A DNA stretch of 64,000 bases from NCBI GenBank assembly GCA_910574745.1, contig CAJTCE010000001.1:310001-374000 (forward strand), read 5' to 3'. Shown in pieces: positions 16,965 through 26,440 of the stretch. Numbering within the stretch: position 1 is the first letter of the stretch; each line of letters begins with the position of its first letter. Both the position numbers and the translations under genes were made by a program. The notes beneath the pieces were generated by a model. That model saw nothing but the letters and a program-made list of their open reading frames with translations. It was not told the DNA's origin and did no database searches. The DNA comes from Lachnospiraceae bacterium. Lineage in GTDB: Bacteria; Bacillota; Clostridia; Lachnospirales; Lachnospiraceae.

Positions 16965-19130
16965 CTAAAATTTCATTTCTGATTCTATTTTTTGTCTCAT
17001 TTTGTCGCTTAGGCAGTAGCTGATTCTGTCGTATTGGGAATAGGTAAGGGTGTTTCCGAGTTGTATATAGTACGTAAGGCAGCCATCGGCTTCTTCTTGG
17101 TCTAGGTAGTCAATGACGTCTGTTAATATGTCAAAGGTCAGTTCTTCTTTGTCCATAGTCTTGATGAGCTCCGCCAGAGTGTCGCTTTCCGTATAGTACA
17201 TGATAGAGCGGAGCATTTCGCCGGTTAAGGGTTGTATTTCTTTGTTTTTTATGGCTTCTGAAAGATATCGTCCCGCCAGTTCTTCGTCGCCGTATATGAA
17301 AATGTCTTCCAGTTCGTCTTTTGTGAGGGATACGCCTTGCTTGCATAATTCCTTGAGAATTTCGCTGACGGTTTTATCATCCATATAAGTCAAGGCTTCC
17401 CATATCTTTGTCTTATCTATATTTCCTTTTTGGATGTTCCAAAGGACATTTTCTGCATATTCTTCTTCCGGGGAATAATAGATATTTTCAATCGCATCCA
17501 TATCAAACGCAGAGTGGCTGATTTCTATATTTTTTAGCTTTGCAGCCCTTCCTACCATTTTGATAACGTTGCGTCCTTCTTTTAATTGTACGGCAACTTT
17601 ATTGGAATCTCCTGTATCATTTAATACGGAAACGCTGCAATCCGGAGTTACGTGCACAATTTTGAAGTTTCCTTCTATGATTTGAAATTCAGAGGAGATT
17701 TCCACTGTTGTATCCTCTTTAACGTATATGATATAGATGCTGTCAGAACCGTTAAAGTTAAATCCTCTGCATCTGATTTCATCGCCTCCGTTATAATAAA
17801 ACGCCATCCACAGGTCGTTTCGATCCACTCCCGCAATCATTTCATCAGAATTATAGGTGCAGTAAGCTTCTCCTGATTCATCGATGCGGGGATGGCTATT
17901 TAGAAAATCATCCTCGTCCATCTTGAAAATGTCCCAGAAAGACCACTCGTCATCCTCTGTTTCATAATCGTAATTTCCGCTTACGTCTTCCATATCGCCG
18001 GATATGATGATGGTTCCGCAGGCGCTTAGGCTCATGACTAAAATCATGACGCACATAGCTGCAAATGTTTTTAATGCGCTTTGCTTTTTATATTCTATAA
18101 TACCTTTTAATCGTTCTTTCAAAGCTTTCTTCTCCTCCAATAATGTGGTTAAAAATACGGTTTCTCCAAATTGCAGATTCTTTTCTGCCGTATTTAAAAG
18201 AATGTTTCCATATGTTTTTTTCCCGTTATCCGAAAGCTGCATTAAGATCTGCTCGTCGCAGGAAAGCTCGCAATCCTCGGAAATAAATTTTTGAACCCGG
18301 GAAAGCACAGGATTAAACCAGTGAATACATAATATAAGCTGCCAGAACCACTTATACCACAAATCCTTTCTTTTTACGTGAAGCAGCTCATGATGAAAAA
18401 TCAGAGCGGCATCCCCTATCTTTCTCTCCTCTACGGGTAAAACTACGAAGGGATTGAGTAAGCCCATGGTAACCGGTCCCGATACCCGGGGACTCTCATA
18501 AATGGCTACATTTTTCCCTAAACCCAGTCTTAATGCAACTATATTTGCCGTTACAATCATATCTCCATCCGTAACCGCTCTGCAGGAAGCTTTTGTTTTT
18601 TTAATCAGCCTATGATAACGAATCATTTTTACAAATAACGTTGTCGCGGCTCCGAACAGCCACAGCAGTCCTAACGCATAGATAATCCGCTCTCTTCCTT
18701 GGCCCATTACTGCCGCATTTCCCGTTCCCTTCATACCTTCCGGCTCTTCTCCCATGGCTTCCGTAAAGCCTTCCTGTGCATCTGCTTCTTTCGCCATTTC
18801 CGGTTCGCCTATGCTTCCTATTTCTCCCAATTTTATTCTTTCCTGCCGCTCTGCTTTCTCAGATCCAATATTTTCTTGGTTTTCAGAGCTGCTCTCAGCA
18901 TTTACCACCGCATTCCCGCTGCCGGCGTTCGAAAAGGGATAAGTAATGCGAAAAGGCGAAAGCCCGAAATTTGTGGGAATAATCAGGCGCAGTGCCAGAA
19001 TCAGCCAGATATAGTAGTTCCATTTTTTGGAAAAGCATTTCCTGGTCAGGGGATGAAACAGTATTAAAATTCCTCCGATTACCGCCCCTGATAATGACAA
19101 TGACAAGATATTCAAAAACAGTTTTTCCAT
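16965..19130 (-). CDS. M56-family membrane metalloprotease sensor, BlaR1-like, with a non-beta-lactam sensor domain
   Basis: This 721-residue protein has membrane segments at about 5-27, 39-53, 148-168 and 354-371. The HELLH zinc motif is at 247-251 and CELSCDE at 287-293, as in BlaR1/MecR1 proteases that cleave the partner repressor. A polar, acidic 75-residue insert separates segments two and three. The extracellular part (372-721) is not a penicillin-binding transpeptidase domain: it has no SxxK/KTG pattern, and instead a beta-rich stretch (about 400-530) followed by helical repeats. The signal is therefore unlikely to be beta-lactam acylation. It lies 9 bp after blaI in one operon. Confidence 0.85.
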   Translation of the reverse strand: MEKLFLNILSLSLSGAVIGGILILFHPLTRKCFSKKWNYYIWLILALRLIIPTNFGLSPFRITYPFSNAGSGNAVVNAESSSENQENIGSEKAERQERIKLGEIGSIGEPEMAKEADAQEGFTEAMGEEPEGMKGTGNAAVMGQGRERIIYALGLLWLFGAATTLFVKMIRYHRLIKKTKASCRAVTDGDMIVTANIVALRLGLGKNVAIYESPRVSGPVTMGLLNPFVVLPVEERKIGDAALIFHHELLHVKRKDLWYKWFWQLILCIHWFNPVLSRVQKFISEDCELSCDEQILMQLSDNGKKTYGNILLNTAEKNLQFGETVFLTTLLEEKKALKERLKGIIEYKKQSALKTFAAMCVMILVMSLSACGTIIISGDMEDVSGNYDYETEDDEWSFWDIFKMDEDDFLNSHPRIDESGEAYCTYNSDEMIAGVDRNDLWMAFYYNGGDEIRCRGFNFNGSDSIYIIYVKEDTTVEISSEFQIIEGNFKIVHVTPDCSVSVLNDTGDSNKVAVQLKEGRNVIKMVGRAAKLKNIEISHSAFDMDAIENIYYSPEEEYAENVLWNIQKGNIDKTKIWEALTYMDDKTVSEILKELCKQGVSLTKDELEDIFIYGDEELAGRYLSEAIKNKEIQPLTGEMLRSIMYYTESDTLAELIKTMDKEELTFDILTDVIDYLDQEEADGCLTYYIQLGNTLTYSQYDRISYCLSDKMRQKIESEMKF

Positions 19131-19139
19131 ACGCGCCTC

Positions 19140-19529
19140 CTATCTGTCCTTCTTTTGTTCCAGCCCCTTGTTAAAATAATCCCGTAATTCTTCAATATCC
19201 TCTTTGCTTAAATCCTCATTTTCCACTAAAGCTGCGGCAAGACTGCGGCTGCTTCCCCCAAAAAATTTATTGACAAAGCTTTTCATTTCCGCATTTACGT
19301 AGTCGCTTCGCTTTACGCAGGGCGCATAGTAGTATACTTCTTTCTTTTCCTGGCTGATGACGCCCTTTTTTAAAAGCCGCTGAATCAGAGTCAGCACCGT
19401 GGTGCGCTCCCACTTTCTGTTTTCATTAAGAAAATTTCTGATTTCTCCCGCGTTCAAAGGTCTTCCTGCCGACCAGAGAGTTTCCAGAATTTCCAGTTCT
19501 GCATTGCTTACTGTTGTATTTGCATCCAT
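19140..19529 (-). CDS. blaI: BlaI/MecI-family transcriptional repressor
   Basis: About 129 residues. An N-terminal winged helix (SNAELEILETLWSAGRPLNA, then RTTVLTLIQRLLKKGVI) is followed by a C-terminal dimerisation helix region (VNAEMKSFVNKFFGGSSRSL), the layout of BlaI/MecI repressors that are cleaved by an M56 partner. That cleavage site lies between the two domains in known members. It is co-transcribed with the M56 gene. The ATG at 19527-19529 was chosen; a TTG at 19544 sits right behind AAGGAG and would add five residues. Two BlaI-like boxes lie at its promoter, arguing for autorepression. Confidence 0.9.
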   Translation of the reverse strand: MDANTTVSNAELEILETLWSAGRPLNAGEIRNFLNENRKWERTTVLTLIQRLLKKGVISQEKKEVYYYAPCVKRSDYVNAEMKSFVNKFFGGSSRSLAAALVENEDLSKEDIEELRDYFNKGLEQKKDR

Positions 19530-19585
19530 ATGTTCTTCTTTCAATCTCCTTGTTTAAACGTTATTGTATACTGCATCCTTTTGCT

Positions 19586-19636
19586 GTCTACCTATGTAGA
19601 CATAATAAGTCTACATCTGTAGTCATTCTTTGTCAA
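19586..19636 (-). promoter_or_regulatory. Promoter and tandem BlaI-type operators of blaI-blaR1
   Basis: On the minus strand TTGACA (19631-19636) is followed after 17 bp by TAGACT. Two dyads overlap and follow it: GTCTAC-CTAT-GTAGAC (19586-19601, perfect 6 bp arms) and GTCTACATCTGTAGTC (19609-19624). Both match the TACAnATGTA core of BlaI/MecI operators with small deviations. Their centres are 23 bp apart, about two helical turns, which suits cooperative dimer binding. Confidence 0.75.
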
Positions 19637-19751
19637 TAGTGTAATATACACAAAGCTTATCCAAATTTTACGTACGTTTTTTCTGAATCCTTCTTTAAAC
19701 CCAGATTAATATTTTCAGGTCTTTCTTTTCCCTTGCAGATTCTAATTTCAT

Positions 19752-19797
19752 GGCAAATAAAAAGACACCCGGATTCATGTTTCAAATCCGGATGCCC
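19752..19797 (-). terminator. Rho-independent terminator of metK
   Basis: On the minus strand a stem built from GGCATCCGGATT and AATCCGGGTGTC with one internal mismatch is followed by TTTTTATTT. It lies about 75 bp beyond the metK stop. Confidence 0.8.
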
Positions 19798-19871
19798 GTA
19801 CTTTCGTTTGCAGATTTTTTCTTGATCTCTCATACAAACTTCGCTTTATGAATATTTGCCTGCAAATATTT

Positions 19872-21059
19872 TTATAAGTATTTCTTCAGCTCCTCAACCT
19901 TATCCACTTTCTCCCAGGGAAGGTCTAAATCATTACGTCCGAAGTGTCCGTAAGCAGCAGTCTGTTTATAAATCGGTCTGCGCAGATCCAGCATTTTAAT
20001 GATACCTGCAGGACGCAGATCGAAATTCTCGCGCACAATGTCCACCAGCTTGTCATCGGCAATCTTGCCTGTTCCGAAAGTATCTACCATAACGGAAGTG
20101 GGCTGTGCAACACCGATAGCATAGGATAACTGAATTTCACATTTCTCCGCAATGCCTGCCGCCACAATGTTCTTTGCCACGTATCTTGCCGCATAGGCAG
20201 CGGAACGATCAACCTTGGTGCAGTCCTTTCCGGAAAAAGCGCCGCCGCCGTGACGTGCATATCCGCCATAGGTATCTACAATGATCTTTCTTCCCGTAAG
20301 TCCTGCATCGCCGTGAGGTCCGCCGATAACAAAGCGGCCTGTAGGATTAATGAAATATTTGGTATTTTCATCCAGCATATCCTTGGGCAGTACCGGATCA
20401 AAAACATATTTTTTAATATCCTCATGAATCTGCTCCTGGGTAACGTCCGCATCATGCTGCGTGGAAAGAACTACGGCTTCCAAGCGAAGAGGCTTGCCGT
20501 TCTCATCATATTCAACAGAAACCTGGCTTTTGCCGTCCGGTCTCAGATAAGGTAATGTACCATCCTTACGAACCTTTGTAAGCTGTAAGGCCAGCTTATG
20601 GGCAAGGCTGATGGGGTAAGGCATCAATTCTTCCGTCTCATTGGTTGCATATCCGAACATCATGCCCTGATCTCCGGCACCGGTTGCCTCAATCTCTTCG
20701 TCGGACATTTTGTTTTCCTTTGCTTCTAAAGCCTTATCCACACCCATTGCAATATCGGCAGACTGCTTATCAAGAGCCACCATTACCGCACAAGTATTGG
20801 AATCAAAGCCGATTTCGCCTTTATTATAACCGATTTCTTCCACAGTGCTTCGTACAATTGCGGGAATATCCAACTGTGCCTTTGTAGTCAATTCGCCGGT
20901 TACCAGCACGAATCCGGTACAGCAGCAGGTCTCACATGCCACGCGGCTCATAGGATCCTGCTCCATGCATGCATCCAGAATTGCATCAGAAACGGCATCG
21001 CAAACCTTGTCGGGATGTCCTTCTGTCACAGATTCCGAAGTAAATAAACGTTTTTCCAT
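19872..21059 (-). CDS. metK: S-adenosylmethionine synthetase
   Basis: This 395-residue enzyme makes S-adenosylmethionine from methionine and ATP. Signature motifs are intact: [19 protein letters not shown] at the N-terminus, [12 protein letters not shown] in the middle, [20 protein letters not shown] and the P-loop-like [19 protein letters not shown]. Length matches the family. The ATG at 21059 has AAGGAGGATAAAAC upstream. It is the only gene of its unit: the promoter and SAM-I riboswitch precede it, and a terminator follows, so product feedback on transcription is the expected control. Confidence 0.97.
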   Translation of the reverse strand: MEKRLFTSESVTEGHPDKVCDAVSDAILDACMEQDPMSRVACETCCCTGFVLVTGELTTKAQLDIPAIVRSTVEEIGYNKGEIGFDSNTCAVMVALDKQSADIAMGVDKALEAKENKMSDEEIEATGAGDQGMMFGYATNETEELMPYPISLAHKLALQLTKVRKDGTLPYLRPDGKSQVSVEYDENGKPLRLEAVVLSTQHDADVTQEQIHEDIKKYVFDPVLPKDMLDENTKYFINPTGRFVIGGPHGDAGLTGRKIIVDTYGGYARHGGGAFSGKDCTKVDRSAAYAARYVAKNIVAAGIAEKCEIQLSYAIGVAQPTSVMVDTFGTGKIADDKLVDIVRENFDLRPAGIIKMLDLRRPIYKQTAAYGHFGRNDLDLPWEKVDKVEELKKYL

Positions 21060-21131
21060 TGTTTTATCCTCCTTGTTTTTCTTTCATTTGACTCCCCTGC
21101 AGACAGCGGGGGAAATAGTCCTTTTGGAAAT

Positions 21132-21282
21132 AAAAAAATCCGCTTCATTTCATAAGCGGACCGTTCAGACATAAAGATCCTCTTATTGTTCGATTGTTCG
21201 CTCAGGTTGGCACCTTCCTTTGTCTGTCGGGGTTGCCGTGGCTTCATAGATCCTTTGTATCTCCACCACTCTGAATAAGAGA
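21132..21282 (-). ncRNA. SAM-I (S-box) riboswitch with terminator, upstream of metK
   Basis: The minus-strand RNA opens with TCTTATTCAGAGTGGTGGAG (about 21263-21282), has the conserved GAAGCCACGGCAACC stretch, GGTGCCAACCTGAGC, and closes with AATAAGA near 21181, which pairs with the 5' strand to form P1. These are the hallmarks of the SAM-I aptamer. Downstream, TCCGCTT (21154-21160) pairs with AAGCGGA (21139-21145) and is followed by TTTTTTT (21132-21138), forming the intrinsic terminator of the expression platform. Binding of SAM should favour termination and lower metK expression. Confidence 0.95.
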
Positions 21283-21314
21283 CTTCACAATATTGAGTTT
21301 TTACATCTAGGAAT

Positions 21315-21343
21315 ACTATATAATATCGCCCTTCCTTCGTCAA
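21315..21343 (-). promoter_or_regulatory. Promoter of the SAM riboswitch-metK unit
   Basis: TTGACG (21338-21343) and TATAGT (21315-21320) are 17 bp apart on the minus strand, placing transcription start about 25 nt before the aptamer. Confidence 0.75.
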
Positions 21344-21460
21344 GTATTCTGCACATGAATTTTAAAAATTCACATAAAATTAATTTATTTTATTATTATA
21401 GCAGGTATAAACTCCGATAATATAGTCGAATGGAAAAAAGCAGAAAAGGAGAACAGTCAA

Positions 21461-22554
21461 TTGAAACGTATCTATGCCGGACAACTTCGCCCGGGTATGA
21501 TTGTCGGCGAAGATGTATACAGTTATTCCAATCAGTTGGTCATTTCCAAAGGCGTCGTTCTGACAGATACCATGATTACACGCCTGGAATTTTATTCTGT
21601 ACCTTATGTAAAAATTGCAGAGTCCGAAAACGGCGCCTTTCACGACGCCCAGCCCCCGTTAGCACTGAAGGGGAAAGCTTTGCCTATTCCGCTTTGATTC
21701 AGTCCAGTCCCGAATTTAAAAAGTACAAGCAGGACTTTGACGAAACCATAGACGAATTTAAAGATAATATTAATGATATTGTACAAAAAGGCGCGGATAT
21801 CAATACCGATGAACTGCTGAATCAGGCCACCGCTTTAATAAAAGATACCTCTACCGTTTCCGGGTTTTTCCATATTCTTCACAACATGCGGCAGTATGAT
21901 GACCTTACCTTTGCCCATTGCATGAACGTTGCTCTCATCAGCAATGTTCTTGCCGGATGGCTGGGCATGTCCAAGGAAGATATCGAAACGGCTACCTTGT
22001 GCGGACTGCTTCATGACATCGGGAAGCTCTCCATTCCTGACCATATTATTAAAAAGCCTTCCCAGCTGACAGATGAGGAATATGAAATCGTAAAAACCCA
22101 TACCGTTGCCGGTTTTAACCTATTAAAGGACAAGGATATCAGCATACATATTAAAAATTCCGCTCTGATGCATCACGAAAAATGCGACGGCAGCGGTTAT
22201 CCCTTGGGCATCGACGGCAGCAAAATCGACCCCTTTGCCAAAATCGTCGGCATTGCCGATGTATATGAAGCCATGACAGCGGCAAGAGTCTACCGCGGTC
22301 CGCTCTGCCCTTTTCAGGTTATCGATATTTTTGAAAAAGAAGGGCTTCAAAAATATGAAGCGGCTTATATCCTGAAATTCTTAGAAAATGTTGTTATGAC
22401 CTATATGAACCACCGCGTGCGTTTATCAGACGGAACAAAAGGCGATATCGTTTTTATCAACCACGCCCGCCTGTCCCGGCCAATGATTAAATCCGGCAGT
22501 AATTTTATTGACCTTACCAAAACTCCTAATATTTATATTGAGCAGATTATTTAA
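21461..22554 (+). pseudogene. HD-GYP domain cyclic-di-GMP phosphodiesterase, frameshifted
   Basis: Two reading frames together make one protein. The first (from a TTG start at 21461, with AAAGGAG 9 bp upstream) gives MKRIYAGQLRPGMIVGEDVY and about 55 residues of the small N-terminal domain common in clostridial HD-GYP proteins. It then runs out of frame and stops at 21697. The second frame, one base back, picks up at about EGESFAYSALIQSSPEF (21670) and encodes the whole HD-GYP domain, with LLHDIGKL and HHEKCDGSGYP motifs, ending at 22554. A single missing base near 21640-21680, for example in the CCCCC run at 21652-21656, explains this. No canonical -1 slippery heptamer is placed correctly. 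A real mutation or sequence error are both possible. Confidence 0.85.
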
Positions 22555-22607
22555 TCCGGCAATTTGAAGCGGCTATCCTTTATCTGCCGTCTTAGCAATC
22601 AAATAAA

Positions 22608-22662
22608 CTCCTTACGGATATGGAAAAATTGATTCCCATGTCCGTAAGGAGCTTTTATTTTT
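22608..22662. terminator. Bidirectional terminator between the HD-GYP gene and murA
   Basis: CTCCTTACGGA and TCCGTAAGGAG form an 11 bp stem extended by ATGG/CCAT, followed by CTTTTATTTTT on the plus strand and GTTTATTT on the minus strand. It serves the convergent HD-GYP and murA genes. The following 22663-22782 contains three ACTCTA repeats about 20-25 bp apart and no gene. Confidence 0.85.
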
Positions 22663-22782
22663 GTAAACCATACATGAAAGAGCATAAATACTCTACAGAG
22701 AACAAACACTCTAAAGAACGCAGGCACTCTACAAATAGAAATACCTCGGCTAAACTCAATATGCCCGGAACCCTCCGCAGAC

Positions 22783-24075
22783 TCAGGACACCTGCATTCT
22801 AAATTTGAGCACATCTTTTTCTTCCGTAACCTTTTCTATCTGGGCTCCCAGACTTTTTAATTTTACTTCAAAATCTTCATAGCCTCTTTCAATATAGAAA
22901 ATATCGTCTACTACGGAAAAGCCTTCTGCCGCAAGGGCTGCAATCACAAGAGCCGCGCCCGCACGCAAATCCGGCGCGCTTATGTGTGCACCGGTATACT
23001 TGGGCACTCCGTTAATGATTGCCGTATTTCCTTCCACCTTTATGGACGCACCCATTCTGGTAAGCTCATCTACGTACTTAAATCTGTTTTCAAATATGCT
23101 TTCCGTTACAATACTGCTTCCATTGGAAAGAGCCAAGGTGACCGTAATCTGTGGCTGCATATCCGTAGGAAAACCAGGATAAGGAAGGGTCTTTACCTGT
23201 GTGTGGGATAAGGGCTTGGAAGATACCACTCTTACCGCATCATCAGACTCTTCTATCTCGCATCCGATTTCTATTAATTTGGCACTGATAGACTCTAAGT
23301 GCTTGGGAATAACATTTTTGATCGTAACGTCGCCTTTTGTGGCTGCAGCAGCCAGCATAAACGTACCGGCCTCAATCTGATCAGGAATAACGGAATATTC
23401 CGTTTTGTGAAGCTTCTCCACGCCCTTAATACGGATGACGTCCGTACCGGCACCTTTAATATTAGCTCCCATGCTGTTTAAAAAGTTGGCCAAATCAACC
23501 ACATGCGGTTCCTTTGCCGCATTCTCAATAATGGTTTGTCCTTCCGCTAAGGATGCGGCCATCATGATATTGATTGTTGCCCCTACGGAAACCACATCCA
23601 GATAAATATGGCTGCCTTTTAAATGCTCCGCCTCCGCAACAATCAGTCCGTGGGAAATCTTAACCTCCGCACCAAGAGCTTTGAACCCCTTAATATGCTG
23701 GTCTATGGGACGGCTTCCGATATTACAGCCCCCCGGAAGCGCTACTTCCGCTCTTTTATACTTTCCAAGCAGCGCACCTAATAAATAGTAAGATGCCCGG
23801 ATTTTCTTTATATAATCGTCTTCAATCACAACATCATGAATGGTCGAACCATTAATTTTGACACTATGCCGGTCAATTCTTTCAATCGTAGCTCCTACGC
23901 TTTTGATTGCCTGCAGCAATACATTCGTATCTCTTACATCAGGCAAATTTTCTATAATAACTGTTTCATCCGTCATAATGGAAGCAGCCAGAATCGCAAG
24001 CGCTGCATTTTTAGCTCCGCCTATTTCGACTTCGCCTACCAGAGGATTCCCCCCCTTAATTGCATATTGCTCCAT
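22783..24075 (-). CDS. murA: UDP-N-acetylglucosamine 1-carboxyvinyltransferase
   Basis: This 430-residue enzyme transfers enolpyruvate to UDP-GlcNAc, the first committed step of peptidoglycan synthesis. The N-terminal KGGNPLVGEVEIGGAKNAAL, the catalytic loop LPGGCNIGSRP with its fosfomycin-reactive cysteine, and FPTDMQPQ near residue 300 are intact. The start was moved to 24075 because GAGGTGCATT directly precedes that ATG, whereas the upstream frame extension has no family similarity. Firmicutes often hold two paralogues (MurA and MurZ), and which one this is cannot be settled here. Confidence 0.95.
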   Translation of the reverse strand: MEQYAIKGGNPLVGEVEIGGAKNAALAILAASIMTDETVIIENLPDVRDTNVLLQAIKSVGATIERIDRHSVKINGSTIHDVVIEDDYIKKIRASYYLLGALLGKYKRAEVALPGGCNIGSRPIDQHIKGFKALGAEVKISHGLIVAEAEHLKGSHIYLDVVSVGATINIMMAASLAEGQTIIENAAKEPHVVDLANFLNSMGANIKGAGTDVIRIKGVEKLHKTEYSVIPDQIEAGTFMLAAAATKGDVTIKNVIPKHLESISAKLIEIGCEIEESDDAVRVVSSKPLSHTQVKTLPYPGFPTDMQPQITVTLALSNGSSIVTESIFENRFKYVDELTRMGASIKVEGNTAIINGVPKYTGAHISAPDLRAGAALVIAALAAEGFSVVDDIFYIERGYEDFEVKLKSLGAQIEKVTEEKDVLKFRMQVS

Positions 24076-24196
24076 AATGCACCTCGAACATAAATTTTTA
24101 CAACTACATCTTTCATTATATACCCAAAAAGGCTTCATTGTAAACTTTCAATTTAAAAATCGTTAAATTTGCACAATCGAATCAATTTTTTTGTAA

Positions 24197-25789
24197 TTAA
24201 TTCAGATAATCTAATGGATTGACCTGAGATCCTCCTATTAAAATTTCAAAATGGAGGTGAGGCCCCGTACTTCTTCCGGTATTTCCGCTAAGAGCAATCT
24301 TATCTCCCTGATTTACTCTCTGCCCTACTTTAACAAGCACCTTGCTCAGATGACCGTACCTGGTCTGCCTTCCGTCCTCATGGTTAATGTAAACCACATA
24401 TCCGTATCCGCTTCCCCAGCCGGCTCTTGTAACCGTGCCTGAACAGGATGCGGAAACCGCGGTTCCTATGGGCGTTGCCCAGTCAATTCCTCTATGGTAG
24501 GTGGACGCTCCTCTTGTAGGTGCGCTTCTGCGCCCGAATCTGGAAGAAATCCTGCCGCCGGAAATGGGTTTAATATAGGTAGGCGGTATTCTTGTACCGA
24601 TTTCCACAATTTTGGGAACCGGTGCAATGGTCACCTCTTCCTTTAATATCTCCGTATCCGTTACGGAAGCATTTCTATAGGTCACTACCGCCGCAACATT
24701 TCTGTGTCCCGCCGAAGGCTGCTGCCTTACTACCGAATCGGTGGTATACCATGCGTCATTGTATATATACTCAATAGGCGCATCATAATCCTCTTCGTAA
24801 TAAATTTCTTCCCGCCTGCCAACAGAAAGCTCAGGCTCAGGAATGGTAATGATCAATTCATCCCCTGCGCGGATTGTGGAATTCTCATCTTCCAAAGTCT
24901 CATTCATCTCAATAATCCGGTCAAGGGGAATTTCCGTTTCCAGAGAGATCTCAGAAAGAGTATCTCCCGGCTGTACTTCATAAACGGTATTTTTTTCCTG
25001 GTCCTTTGTAAGAATTTCCTTGGCCGTATTCACATCCGTCAGTTCTTCTGCACCCAGATAGGTTTCAATAACCTCGATTTCATCCTCATAATACAGATCC
25101 ACAAGCCCGTAGTCAAAATCATCAAAGCTCATTTGCAGATTGGCTTCGGAAAGCTCATCCATTTCATAAAACGCCTTTTCCACTCCCGCCTTTGGCAGTT
25201 CATAGGCTTCTTTCGCCCTTACATCCGAGGTTGTAATCCTGGTTGTCAGCACATTGATTTCCCGTTCCGGATCCAATACAAGTTCAATCTGAAATTCATT
25301 GTCCGGATCATATTTGCTTAAGGCCGCCTGCAAAATTTCTATAACGCCTTCCGCATTCCGGATGTTGACGGTAAATTCATTAATTTTGATAGTATAGGCA
25401 AGACTTCTGTCGGTAATTTTGTCCTTCTGCAGAATCCGGCACATGTTTTCAACCACCGTTTCCTTACTGTCAACTTTTCCCACAAGCAGTTCTCTGCCCT
25501 CCGTTTTTAAATCTGCGTCCACAAAAACAAGGCTGCCCGCTTCCCGTGCCAAATCGGTACGTGCCTGCCTTAAATATTCATCGGCCGTTTCTTCACTGTC
25601 TACCAGCCCGGCCTCTTCTCCATTTAAAAAAACGGTATACATATTATTTCCCGTACTTTCAATTTTATGAAAGCCGGGGAATAAAAGAAAACATGCCAAT
25701 GACACAAACGTTGCCGCCCTTAAATGGGCAATTCTTATTTCAAGATAATATTTCGTAATTTTTTTCATAGGTTTTTCCAATATTTTCAT
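24197..25789 (-). CDS. Membrane-anchored or secreted M23 peptidase with LysM and G5 domains
   Basis: This 530-residue protein starts with a signal/anchor segment (about residues 22-40). A long N-terminal stretch rich in acidic residues follows (about 45-265). A LysM domain (YEVQPGDTLSEISLETEIPL, about 268-315) comes next, then a G5-like module (about 355-400, KEEVTIAPVPKIVEIGTR), and finally a C-terminal M23 metallopeptidase domain with YHRGIDWA (H and D zinc ligands) and GPHLHFEI. Such enzymes cleave stem peptides or cross-links in peptidoglycan during growth, division or sporulation. Two starts are possible, at residue 1 or at the MKKITKY methionine at residue 8, neither with a strong ribosome binding site. 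Confidence 0.9.
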   Translation of the reverse strand: MKILEKPMKKITKYYLEIRIAHLRAATFVSLACFLLFPGFHKIESTGNNMYTVFLNGEEAGLVDSEETADEYLRQARTDLAREAGSLVFVDADLKTEGRELLVGKVDSKETVVENMCRILQKDKITDRSLAYTIKINEFTVNIRNAEGVIEILQAALSKYDPDNEFQIELVLDPEREINVLTTRITTSDVRAKEAYELPKAGVEKAFYEMDELSEANLQMSFDDFDYGLVDLYYEDEIEVIETYLGAEELTDVNTAKEILTKDQEKNTVYEVQPGDTLSEISLETEIPLDRIIEMNETLEDENSTIRAGDELIITIPEPELSVGRREEIYYEEDYDAPIEYIYNDAWYTTDSVVRQQPSAGHRNVAAVVTYRNASVTDTEILKEEVTIAPVPKIVEIGTRIPPTYIKPISGGRISSRFGRRSAPTRGASTYHRGIDWATPIGTAVSASCSGTVTRAGWGSGYGYVVYINHEDGRQTRYGHLSKVLVKVGQRVNQGDKIALSGNTGRSTGPHLHFEILIGGSQVNPLDYLN

Positions 25790-25804
25790 GTCGGAATTTT
25801 TCCG

Positions 25805-26383
25805 TTACTTTTTGTTTCCGGCTTTCTTTCTGACGCTATAGCCAAATTTTCCAATCATTTTGTCCAATGTATAATATTCGCCGTGGGAATAAACAATGGG
25901 ATCTGCCTTCCTTAAATGAAAGGTGTTCTTTTCATCCATATAGGCATCGTCCACCGTAACCGCTTCCACTGTTGCCAAAAACATAACATGGGTTCCCAGC
26001 TCTATGGTCTGGGTAACACGGCATTCTATATTTACAGGGCTTTCCCCAATAAGCGGCGCCCCTACCTTTTGCGCCGGAAGCTTGGTTAAATGCATTTCTT
26101 TAAATTTGTCCACATCCCTGCCGCTTTTCACTCCGCAGTAATCCGTAGCAAAAGCTAACTTACCGGTTGTCAGATTAATGACAAATTCTCCCGTTTCCTT
26201 TATCATATGGTAGGAATGTCTTTCCGGTCTTACAGAAATAGACACCATAGCCGGATCTGAACAGATTGTGCCTGTCCATCCGATCGTAAGCACATTGTCA
26301 TTGCCCGCTTTATCCGTCACAGTGACCAAAACAGCCGGAAGGGGATATAACATATTCCCCGGTTTAAATGATATTTTTGCCAT
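25805..26383 (-). CDS. Flavin reductase-like (FMN-binding split barrel) protein
   Basis: This 192-residue protein fits the flavin_reduct domain: PLPAVLVTVTDKAGNDNVLTIGW, the phosphate-proximal SVRPERHSYHMIKETGEFVIN, and the C-terminal strand GEYYTLDKMIGKFGYSVRKK. Members bind FMN and act as flavin reductases or in small-molecule redox. The substrate cannot be predicted. It lies 15 bp upstream of the M23 peptidase gene on the same strand. Confidence 0.85.
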   Translation of the reverse strand: MAKISFKPGNMLYPLPAVLVTVTDKAGNDNVLTIGWTGTICSDPAMVSISVRPERHSYHMIKETGEFVINLTTGKLAFATDYCGVKSGRDVDKFKEMHLTKLPAQKVGAPLIGESPVNIECRVTQTIELGTHVMFLATVEAVTVDDAYMDEKNTFHLRKADPIVYSHGEYYTLDKMIGKFGYSVRKKAGNKK

Positions 26384-26440
26384 ATCAGTTCTCCTAAATC
26401 AATGCTCCGCCCGCACTCATTAGCGGTCTGGCTCTAAAAA

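Noticed and set aside
21640-21690. Programmed -1 frameshift in the HD-GYP gene
   Set aside because: No X XXY YYZ heptamer is in the right phase and no clear stimulatory hairpin was seen; mutation, slippage or error is simpler.
22663-22782. Three ACTCTA repeats resembling a short direct-repeat array
   Set aside because: Only the 6 bp core is shared and the flanks differ, so neither a CRISPR array nor an operator set can be argued.
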